From NCBI RefSeq assembly GCF_037126465.1, contig NC_088204.1, positions 60,867,771 through 60,931,770 of the forward strand: 64,000 bases of DNA. Direction: 5' to 3'. Source of the stretch: Ornithodoros turicata (Eukaryota > Arthropoda > Arachnida > Ixodida > Argasidae). Made by a program: the position numbers and the translations under genes. This document shows, piece by piece, positions 44,997 to 54,500 of the stretch. The notes under the pieces were generated by a model. The model had not been told where the DNA came from and did no database searches. It saw only the letters and a program-made list of their open reading frames with translations. Positions within the stretch are counted from its first letter, which is position 1. The number at the start of each line of letters is the position of its first letter.

Positions 44997-45078
44997 TGGC
45001 TCTTACCGGTCTGCCAGTCCTGTCAGTACGGTCAGTGTACCTCGTCTGGGACGGACGTATCACGGAGTGTTCTCGCAG
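44997..45078 (+). other. Candidate 5' non-coding exon of the calumenin-like gene
   Basis: A GC-rich stretch ending CTCGCAG|GTGAGC, a strong donor at 45078/45079. A good acceptor (TTTTACAG) ends at 47462, 27 bases before the start codon, so this could be the 5' UTR exon. The exon start is unknown. Confidence 0.4.
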
Positions 45079-46109
45079 GTGAGCTAATCTTCTAGCGTAT
45101 ACCAATGCAAAACAGTCTCTCATCTCTGTTTATCGGGAGCATAATGTACGCGAACATAACATATGCTGCGAGCGTAAACATATGTGACAGAAGTTTACGC
45201 GCAAATTTTGAAGTACTAAAACGCTGCTGCACCGGTGATCTATGCTCTGCCACATCCACTGCAGTAGAATGTAAGCACATAGGATGAATGAAGTGGGAAT
45301 GACAGCAATGTAGCGCAACCTGCACAGCGCAGAACGATCAGACGCGCAGAAATCGTCAAGCGATGATATCGTTGCAAAAACAATTGTAAGTTTAATTCTG
45401 CTAATTCTTTTCTGTTGCCCTCAAATGGACTAAGCACACGCATTTTTGCTTCGCACGTTCTTCATCTATCTCTTTTGTTAATTGTTTACAACGGGACTGG
45501 GGATGTCCGCCTGCAAGTGAAGAGTTACGCGACTTCAATCAAACGGTAAAGTTCGAACAGTACAGGAAGTAGCGAACACATAAAAAGCGACACATCAGAA
45601 ATGCTGAATCAACAAGGATGTGGAAGCTAGGTGTCCTGCAGCGTGAAACAGTCGGTGAAAAGTTTTCTCGAGTTTCAACAGGATGACGCCGTTGCAGCTT
45701 GACCACGCGGCCAACGGTGCAGGACGACCCCTCGTTGACCCTGGCCGCTATGCGTTCAACGTGGAAGCTGAGGGCGAAGGCGACTTTAGGAGACGTGTCG
45801 TTTCAGTTTCCAGTTTTTAACGCGACCACCGGTTATCGTAAACTCCAGTCACGTACAACATGTACTCTTTTTTGTCGCCGTTACCTGGCCGATTCTCCAG
45901 TTGGCTTCTTTGCGAGCAGGAAGTATGCCACTTAAAATTTGCTTATCGGTCAGCATAGACCGGGCACCCGAAACTCGACCTTTTTTTTTTTTTTTTTCTT
46001 TTAATCGCATCAACCATATTCAAGGAAATTGGAACTATCTGATAGTGGTATGCTGTGGACAGGCATGAGTTGTTCTTTCTGATGCAAGGGATTTGTCGCT
46101 TGCATTGCA

Positions 46110-46550
46110 AAAAAAAAAAAAAAAAAAAAAGTTGCGGATCGTCACCAAGAGATAAAATTCGTTCTTCTACATTTTGCAAATTGATTTAGTGCTAACTTAC
46201 AAACTACTGCTTTTTTTTTTTTTTTAAGGTGGTTGACAAGGCAAATTTCAGCATCGATCTAGGAAGCACTTTGCATTTAAGTTACACCTTGTGACTAATA
46301 ATTTTGTTTTCTTACTTTTAATTCCTGATCGCCCGCACTGCAAAAAGAGTTGTGGATCGTCACCAAGAGATAAAATTCGCTCTACTGCATTCTGCAAATT
46401 GGCTTATTGATTTAACTTACAAACTGTTTTTTTTTTACCTTTTTTTTAAGGTGGTTGACAAGGCAAATGTCAGCATCAATCTAGGAACCACTTTGCATTT
46501 CAGTTTCACTTTATGGCTAATAATTTTGTTTTGTTACTGTCTGACCGCTC
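46110..46550. repeat. Tandem duplication, about 218-bp unit, in the candidate first intron
   Basis: GGATCGTCACCAAGAGATAA through AAGGTGGTTGACAAGGCAAA and TAATAATTTTGTTTT occurs twice (from 46131 and from 46349). The copies are about 88 percent alike by eye and each contains a poly-T tract of different length. Confidence 0.85.
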
Positions 46551-47478
46551 TTGATTAATTTTTCAGCCTTTTTGTCTTCCTGAGTTTCTTGCTTTCCCGT
46601 TTTTCTCAGATACACACGCGTGTATTCAGCTGGCAAGGCAATAGTTGTCTGATTTAGTTATGTGCACTTTAAACACCTGGCTAGTGAATCTCACAGCTGG
46701 CGATCACAGCCACAGCTAATTAGTTTAAGCTTCATGTACTACAGCTGCAGGACTGAAAGAGGATGATATATATCTTGGACCTCCTGCTCGTCCATCTGTC
46801 CATGCTTTTTTTGCCAATCATGCATGCAGGAAACTTCATATTTTACAGCACTCAATCACATTAGCTTGCAGACTTGAGGTCCAAAGGCATGTTAAGATGT
46901 TTTAAAAATAAAATTGTATAATTGCAATCATTTTCATCCCAAGAGACTGAATGTCTTGGGCATGGACCATTGTCCTTTAACTAAAGATTGGCCACCATGG
47001 TACTGACACAAGTGGGGCTTCTTCCCTACATCTGTCACCTCCTTCATCAGGAGCATCGTGAAATAGCCATGAAATAACAAAAAAAAAGGCGAATTATCCC
47101 CTAGAAACTGTTAGAAAAGGTTCAGGCAGATGAACGTCCTATAGAGAACTTCCAAAAAGTGAAGTGGTGCTGATCACCTCTGGTAATGAAACACCATCAT
47201 CATCAAAATAGCCATTTTTGTTGAAGGAATGGCCATTACACTGTCCAAGCTTGTGGCTTGACTGGCTTGCGCAGTGATAAGCCCAGGGATGCCTATAATT
47301 GCATTTAATAGAAGCATCGTTGCAGGTGCTTCCTCTGCATAGCAGTTGAAACACTTACTGTGAAACACAAGTGTGCAATTTCAGTATTTCGACACATTAA
47401 TTCTCGTATACAGAATTTTTGTGTGCTCTTCGAGTTTGCAAAAATTGTTAAGGGTTTTACAGTATTTCATATCTATCC

Positions 47479-47493
47479 ATGCATTTAGAATGA
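47479..47493 (+). promoter_or_regulatory. Four-codon upstream ORF overlapping the calumenin-like start codon
   Basis: ATG CAT TTA GAA TGA. The TGA (47491-47493) overlaps the main ATG (47490-47492). The uORF start is in weak context (T at -3); the main start has A at -3. It lies within the predicted last 5' UTR segment (from 47463). Confidence 0.6.
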
Positions 47494-47619
47494 AGAACCT
47501 TGCGTTGTTGCTCGTTGCCGTACTGGCATCTGCGGTGCTCGCAGATGATGCAGCAAAGCAGAAACAAGACACTCAGACAAACACCCAGCAACAACAGTAC
47601 TACCAGCCTCCTGACCCTG
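47490..47619 (+). CDS. CALU: Calumenin-like exon 1 (coding): signal peptide and linker
   Basis: ATG at 47490; donor CCTG|GTAAGC after 47619. 43 codons plus one base. Hydrophobic core LALLLVAVLA, likely cleavage after VLA. Confidence 0.92.
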
Positions 47620-50319
47620 GTAAGCTGACCAGCAAATGCTGCTCAGTACAGCGCGCTTAGTACAGAACTTGCATTTTCTCAGAACTCGTGAAGAAACACT
47701 TGGAAAAACTATTCGACGAGGAACTGGACACTGACAAGGACCGCTATGTCACCTCTGCGGAGCTCCGTGCCTACCTGAAATTGTTCCACAGCAAGCTGGT
47801 CTACGACAACATCGACAAGCAGTGGCTGTATTTTGACAAGGAAATGAATGAAGTGGAACCTGGAAAGAAAGTGCTCAAGTGGGAGAGCTACAGCAAGATC
47901 ACCTTTCCTGAGAAGGGTTAGTGCATTGCAGATGATTTTCTTTGCATAATTTTTTTTATAAATTTTGGACGGTCACATAGGCGCCAACTGCGGGGCGGCA
48001 GAACTTTCCCAGGGGGCAAGGCCCCTCCGAAAAGTCTACCCAGCTCGCACTCGAGATGAATCTTGGAGAGGGACATCCGAAAAATCACATGCTTCATGCA
48101 AGTGAACACGATAGCCTTATAGGAATTTGCCTAAGACAGAATTTTAGGCACCCCGTTTGAGTACTGTGCATGGCGTGGGCGCAAACGCCTCAGGTTAAGG
48201 GGTACTTCAGTTTGCACAGTGCTCGAACAGGGTGCCCAGGATTCCGTCCAATGAGGCAAATCCTTACAAGACTGTCACGTTCACTTGCATGAAGCATGCA
48301 AAAGGGGGGGGGGGGGGCACTGTGCCTCAGCCCCCTCCGACGGAATGAAATCTCTCCGCCTATGGACATTCGTGCTGAAGGGCGGAAACCTCGCACTGTT
48401 ATATTTGTCTGTACTAATGCAATGATGAATGATTTAATTAATCATAGCATTATAGGAGAGTGCACTAATTATGTGTGACAATAAATTTCATCTCGACACA
48501 CGACTACCGTCATGCTCTAAAGCATTCGAGTTCACGTTCCCGGTACAGCTTGGGACAAAAGTTTACGGAACAAGAATGGAACGTGGCGTATTTCTTCATC
48601 GGAGCAGCGCCCCGCTATCAGGAAGAAATCGAATAAGAAACGGGTAACCGGCTACTCTACCCTTCTCTCAGTAGGTGTGTCCGCTCCTGTTTGCTGCTAG
48701 GGTGCGACACCCCGGTGTTCTGTAAACTTTTGTCCCAAGATGTACATGTGCGTCATATGCATGGGGTGAAAAGCACCAATATTGTGGCAGCTAAGTTGGC
48801 AGTGCTTTAATTATGCGAGTGTATTAATCCGTGGGAGTAAATGGAATCAGGGCGGTCTTTAAAACCCTGGCCTTTCTTTTGTCTGTTTGCAGTCTTCTGC
48901 AAACAGCCACAAATTGCTGCGTTGTGCACTCTCACTTCATGGTGCATTTCAACAACATGTTCTTATGGGATCAATTACATTTAATTAAAATTAAAAAATA
49001 GGTGGATTCATCACCCACAGAATTCTGCTATTCCCACGCCAACCCTCTCCCAGTCAAAGAAACAAATAGAATAGAAGAAAGAGTAAGGAAAGCACCACGT
49101 TGCATTGTGCAAGGTCGTTACAGATGCCAAGTGTGATTTCTCTGGTATTTGCAGACCTGGATGAACCGGGAGAGGATGGCACGACCGCACGTCAGATGCA
49201 GGAACGTACAGAACGTCGCTGGAAAATGGCCGACGCGAATGGAGATGGGGCTCTGGACAAAGCAGAGTTCAAGAACTTCCTTCACCCCGAAGAGGACGAG
49301 AAGGCTCGCCATGTGGTAGTCATTGAGGCTACAGAGCTGATGGACAACGACAAGAACGGGGATGTCTCTCTGGCAGAGTACATGACCCACCTCAAGAAAG
49401 TTTCTGGACCTGAAAAGGGCAAAGAAGCAGCCTGGGAACAGGTGAGCTTGTGCTGGAAGCATTTAGAGGTGGCGATTAATGGTAATGAGAGTAATGGACC
49501 AAATGGACCAATGGACCTTGAGAGTAATGGACCAAATGCTACATTCTTTGAAGAGTTACGAGTAGTCTAAAAAAGGAATGAGTTCTTCAAGAAGTTACTG
49601 GAGCTCAGTAATGGACCAAATGGACCAATGGACCTTGAGAGTAATGGACCAAATGCTACATTCTTTGAAGAGTTACGAGTACTTTGACAAAGTTGTCTAA
49701 AAAAGGAATGAGTTCTTCAAGAAGTTACTGGAGCTCACAAGCAACGAGTTAAGTTAACGAAAAAGTAACCTAGTTACAGCAACGAGTTACTCCAACACTG
49801 TATAAAGACATAACGTCAGTATGTGGCAGCTTTTCAAGTTCTAACCCACGTGCTTCCGAATTCTGGAACTCTGCGAACTTTTGCAAAGTCAAACATACAG
49901 GGGGTTCGTGACATCACTAATCTTGTGGTACGCGGATGATGAATTCTTGCGCAGCAGAGGTGAAACTAGGATCTATATGCTGCTGTAATATACTGTCACG
50001 CATGTCCTTCTAGGTGGGATAGTCACCTGTGTTTTACGTACGTTGCTTTCAGGCCCAGCAGAGCCACTTCTCCACCTACCTAGACAAGGACAAGGACGGC
50101 GTGCTCAACGAGTCCGAGATGAGGGACTGGGTCCTGCCAACGCACGACCGCGAGGAGGGAGAGGCCTGGAGGCTCATCTCTGTTGGAGATGCAAACCAGG
50201 ACACCAAGCTGACAAAGGAAGAAGTGACAGCCGTGCCAGATTATTTTATGGGTATCCTTCCCCACGAGTTCTGGCAGCAGGAGGGCCACGCTGGCTCGGT
50301 CAAGCACGACGAGTTTTAG
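47490..50319 (+). CDS. CALU: Calumenin/reticulocalbin-like EF-hand protein of the secretory pathway, complete
   Basis: Four coding exons (47490-47619, 47683-47916, 49155-49441, 50053-50319) join in frame (phases 1, 1, 0) into 305 residues, close to the usual ~315 for CREC proteins. Signal peptide MKNLALLLVAVLASAVLA, a Gln-rich linker (TNTQQQQYYQPPDP), then six EF-hand positions. Loop 1 is DTDKDRYVTSAE. Loop 2 is degenerate (FDKEMNEVEPGKKVLKWE). Loop 3 is DANGDGALDKAE, loop 4 DNDKNGDVSLAE, loop 5 DKDKDGVLNESE and loop 6 DANQDTKLTKEE. The protein ends KHDEF, the calumenin-type retention signal. Known family members bind calcium at low affinity in ER/Golgi and assist secretion. All introns are GT-AG. 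The closest Drosophila counterpart would be Scf. Assignment to CREC is firm; calumenin versus reticulocalbin subfamily is inferred from HDEF. Confidence 0.92.
47683..47916 (+). CDS. CALU: Calumenin-like exon 2: EF-hands 1 and 2
   Basis: Acceptor TTTTCTCAG ends at 47682; donor AAGG|GTTAGT after 47916. 234 bp. The intron before it is only 63 bp. Begins ELVKKHLEKLFDEELDTDKD, ends WESYSKITFPEKG. The second loop lacks the Asp and Gly positions needed for calcium. Confidence 0.92.
47978..48372. mobile_element. Palindromic MITE with CATAGGCG ends, calumenin-like intron 2
   Basis: CATAGGCGCC at 47978 mirrors GCGGAGAGA-CCTATG at about 48356-48364. The inner arms match well in mirror: GCTTCATGCAAGTGAAC (48092) versus GTTCACTTGCATGAAGC (48279), and AGGAATTTGCCT versus AGGCAAATCCT. 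A G14 tract at 48305-48318 lies in the right arm. Confidence 0.7.
48546..48742. mobile_element. TA-flanked MITE with CAGCTTGGGACAAAAG ends, calumenin-like intron 2
   Basis: TA at 48544-48545 and 48743-48744. Left end CAGCTTGGGACAAAAGTTTA and mirror ending TTTTGTCCCAAGATG, 24 of 27 bases paired. 197 bp. Tc1/mariner-like target. Same family as 11920-12235. Confidence 0.85.
49155..49441 (+). CDS. CALU: Calumenin-like exon 3: EF-hands 3 and 4
   Basis: Acceptor TTTGCAG ends at 49154; donor CAG|GTGAGC after 49441. 287 bp. Contains the family-typical AEFKNFLHPEE between two intact loops and ends GKEAAWEQ. Confidence 0.93.
49491..49737. repeat. Recent tandem duplication, 117/130-bp units, calumenin-like intron 3
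   Basis: GTAATGGACCAAATGGACC through TTCAAGAAGTTACTGGAGCT occurs at 49491 and at 49608, almost identical. The first copy lacks 13 bases (ACTTTGACAAAGT region). Each unit also contains a smaller internal repeat of TGGACCAAATGGACCA. Confidence 0.88.
50053..50319 (+). CDS. CALU: Calumenin-like exon 4: EF-hands 5 and 6 and HDEF tail
   Basis: Acceptor CTTTCAG ends at 50052; stop TAG at 50317-50319. 88 codons. Two intact loops flank EMRDWVLPTHDREEGEAWRL, the usual inter-hand segment. Confidence 0.93.
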   Translation, partial: AQQSHFSTYLDKDKDGVLNESEMRDWVLPTHDREEGEAWRLISVGDANQDTKLTKEEVTAVPDYFMGILPHEFWQQEGHAGSVKHDEF

Positions 50320-50593
50320 GTGTGCTACGGAGATGTGACATTGGAAGAAGCATTTGTGGATCGATGTGCAATCCTTCTATGTGGATCTGATAGGTCAGTG
50401 TTTTATTTATGCTGCACTGGAAGGACTCCAGTGGTAGATACTCAAGCAGAAAAGAATGCTTTGTTTTTCTTGAACAAATGCCGAACAAAATGTGGGATGT
50501 CATTTATTTATTGGACCTCATCATTTTGCTAGAGAACAGGCAGGACGGCACCGCTCTGGTTTATCTGGGCGGAGTTCATGCAGTGCGCTGACC

Positions 50594-50599
50594 AATAAA
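50594..50599 (+). terminator. Polyadenylation signal AATAAA of the calumenin-like gene
   Basis: AATAAA 275 bases after the stop, followed by a GT-rich stretch (GTGTGTAGAG) at 50624. Confidence 0.7.
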
Positions 50600-51288
50600 A
50601 AATATTTTCTACCGTTCAGAAAGTGTGTAGAGTTTTCAACATGAAATGTAACAAATACACAGATACAGATATCCTTTACGTGAAAAGGAGATTGAGTACA
50701 GCCAAAACTGAATGGCTTTGGCACCAAGCATTAGAGAAATTGCTCTGGTGGCACACTCAATGTTTGAACGACTAAGACTCGTTCACCTTACGCAGCAAGG
50801 TGTAAAATGTGTGCATTCAGAGAGCAAAACAGGAGGGATGAGACTGCTACAACATTTACACCTAAGACAATACATGGAGATGTGTATCGTCAAGCTCTGC
50901 CCGTGCACCTTGCACGTAATGAAATAACAGCTACATCAGACAACACAACAGCTCAACAATCGTTCACAAGTAACAAGGACAACATCCTGCGCAAAATTCA
51001 TGCACATTCCATAACTCTTCCATTACCCTTTTCCACAGGACATTTACAGATCTCAATACGGAGCAAACATTGTCTGTCACACAGTATGTTTTCCACTTTA
51101 TATAAAAGGATCTCTCGTGTCATACAAGTATAATCACAGGGCAAGCCCACCTCCCTGACTCAGCTGCCACCGTTAAGGTTTCCACCATGTGTCCAAAGAA
51201 ACAGACGCCTAGTGTCGCGCATCGGGCAAAAAATAAATATACTATGACTCTAAACACAATTTATGAACAGACACAGTCACGTCGTTGG

Positions 51289-51547
51289 TTACTTTGGCTT
51301 CAACGTGCTCAAAAAGCACGAAAGATCGTATTCCGAATCGTACTTGGACGAGTCCCAGAGCTCGGGTAGAGTTTCCAACAGGCCACGGATGCTCCGCGTG
51401 GACGAGGACCCGGCGCGATCCGTCGTCTTCGCTCCATCCTGGTCCAATGTGAACAGGTCGAGCAGCTGATCTGTTCCCATGGTTTGTAGACTGCTGTTCT
51501 CTTGCGTGATAACTGTGTTGGCGATTGTCAGTTTGAACTTCTGCAAG
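51289..51547 (-). CDS. BTAF1: BTAF1 terminal exon
   Basis: Acceptor TCGCAG ends at 51548; stop TAA at 51291-51289. 259 bp. [36 protein letters not shown], then a less conserved Ser/Thr-rich linker and [20 protein letters not shown]. No canonical AATAAA was found in the next 250 bases downstream; TATAAA (minus, about 51104) is a weak possibility. Confidence 0.94.
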
Positions 51548-54500
51548 CTGCGAGCAGGAGGAAAGAAAAAGGCTTCGATACAGGTTTCAAAGCAGAAACA
51601 AAAGCTTGTAAGATGGCTTTTACATTTCAGTAACATTGTGAATGATGAAATCAATTTCGTCTCGTATGTGCCTTGGATTATTGTTATACTATTATCTTTT
51701 GTCTGTGATGCCGGTGCCGAAAGCCATGCCACCGCCGTGGTGTCACCTAGAGGTACGGTTTGGAAGTTTTAGAGAAGTCTCGCCTAGGATTCCAATTACC
51801 CATCCAATCCAAGTGCACAATCCAAACCGGTGGTTTTCAAGTTGCCACCGTAGTGCCGAAATTTTTTTTTAGTATAGTAGACGGCAGTATAGTACAGTCA
51901 GGTGAAGCCCACTTCATGTTACAGCCGTTTTTTTTTTTGTCCATTCTGCAAGTCGGCTTCACATAATTGTACTCGAGTGTTAGGTGAAGCCCGCTTTACA
52001 CTGCTTACAGTATTCTGTCGCTAAAGTCTACAACTTCTACGACCTCATGGACAACACTGTACTCTGGGCACCACATGTTCCAGTAAACGTACTCCCAACT
52101 TTCAGAGCTATGTTCAGTAACAGATGGAAATATGTGCAGTTTCTAAAAAAAAGGTACAGTAATGATGATACATGACGTAAACACAGAAATGAGGAGATGC
52201 ACACAAACAGGCTGCATGGATCATGTTGACTAACTCTCTCAATGCAGTTCATCCCACTAATGCCGTCTACTATACAGTGACCATACACAACACAGTGTTA
52301 TGCTGCATGAAAAGGCTCACAAGTTTGGAGCAGAACATCAGTGAATGGGAACAACACTACAACATATTTCACTATGAGATATTCAAAATTATTAGAGGTG
52401 TGCGAATATTCGAAATTTCGAATACAAATCGAATATTTGCGATATTAGATTGCTGTGTCAGACAGACATGTCATTGCCCTTTACTTCTATTCTGTCTGTT
52501 TCACCAGCAGTTTACAGTGCCAACACAGGTGTTCACTGTTCATGAAAGATTTTTTGAAATGAGTTTTTTTTACAGTTTTCAGCTTGCCTCATGAGAACAG
52601 CACACTGTTTCATTGTAAAAATAATTTTATTGTACACGTGCATATAAGCATGTATGCCCTATGCTAAGCCAATACATTAATACATATTCCTCATTAGCGC
52701 TTCGGACATTTTTCTAACGATCAGCAGAACACAACTGTGACAATGCTTGTTTTCGGGGCTTAATTAACTTAATTGACTCTTAGAAGCCGTTATCATGACG
52801 TGATATTCGATATTCGATTCGTATTCTAAAATTTCAGTATTCGCACACCTCTAAAAATTATTCGAACTGTGCCTTTTCTGATTATTCAAATTCGATTCAA
52901 CTTCTGAATAAATTACAGTAAATCTCGGTTATAACAGCCCCACTTATAACGAATCTTCGGTAATAACGAATGCCTCACGAACGACCGTCAAAATTTGTAT
53001 TGAGTCTATGGAAATTGCCCCCGCCTATTATGAACGAATTGCCAGGGAGCCTTCGGTTACTGCGACCGAAAGAGCTCCCTCGACCACTGGAGAAGGCGAG
53101 CGCGCGACGTCAGACGCCCGCGGATTTGTCAGGCGCCGCTTGCACGTGACCTCGCTTTGCAGCCAATGCGCTGTCACCATCAGCGCGCGCTGCACGTGCA
53201 CCCGTTTGGCCGATGATTAAGGCGTCATGGATACAGGTGAAGCGGGAAACTTTGCGAAACTGCTTCAGAAAAGCTGGATTTGTTCATCAGGCACTGGCTA
53301 CAGACGCCGATCGTGAAGTGGACTTTGGGGTGCGTGATACCGACACAGAACTTTAGGACAGAGCAACGGCTGCGAATCTGACTGACGGCTGTCAGTCTTT
53401 CGAGGAGTATGCGACAGCAGATGACGACGCACAGGCCGTCGCGGACTTTAGTGATTCGGACATCATTGCCGACGTGCGCCCGCCGCCAAACGAACTTTCC
53501 GGTGACGATGATGATGACACAGTGTCTTCCCCTCCTTACATTTTAACTACAGCGGAGGCACTCAAGTACGTTGCTTCGCTCCGCGATTTTGTGTACGCGA
53601 AGGCGCTCGCCGCGGCCCACCTGGACCACCTTGATGACTTAGAAAACGCCGTGATCTCCGCAACTGTGTATAAACAGGCGCCATTAACGATGTATTTTCA
53701 ATGAACGGTATACATGACTCATGTTTCTTACACTGCTGGCCTTTTGGATCAAATTTTTTGTCCATTCCATTTATAGCGAACTTCGGATATAATGAACGGG
53801 TTGCGCGCGACCGTCGAGTTCGTTATAACCGAGATTTACTGTATTCTGATTCGACTCGCAATGGAAATTTTGCTATTCGCAAGCTCTAATTATAAGTAGA
53901 GCCTGAAGTTTTAGGGTTTAACCCGATTCTTCGCCGAATTTGCAACCCGAACTGAAGGTTGCCTCATTAGGGTGAAACCCGATTTTTACCCATCAAATTG
54001 CCCTCACTGAGACATCTGTAGGAATGCATACTAACTTGTTTGGCAGCAAATGCTCTTACCAAAGTGAGGTGATACGAACTGGGGGAAAAAAGTGGGTTCT
54101 AACGGGTTTAACCCAAAGACGCAAGTCTCTACGAATACACAGGCACCACGGCATAAGACATCTACAGAATATTCTGTGGCCTACCCCATTATCTTCTCTT
54201 CGAGGGTTCCGCGTGTAATCAATCTGTAGACGTTGACTACTTTCTTCTGGCCAATCCTGTGTGCTCGGTCCATGGCCTGAAATTATTCGATCAATTACAG
54301 CTTGCTAATCTGCACACTGGTCGACAGACATACAGCGTCCACGTGTCGTGCTCGAACGTATCCTCGAAAGAGCTTACCTGCAGATCTTTCATTGGATTCC
54401 AGTCATGCTCAACAAAGATGACGGTGTCCGCACCAGTCAGGTTGAGCCCGAGTCCGCCCACCTGCGTCGTCAGGAGCAGGACGTCTATCGAAGGGTCGTC

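Noticed and set aside
51289..51732. Using the full 147-codon antisense frame as the BTAF1 last exon
   Set aside because: Codons before 51547 are intronic: a clear TCGCAG acceptor lies there and the frame upstream does not match BTAF1.
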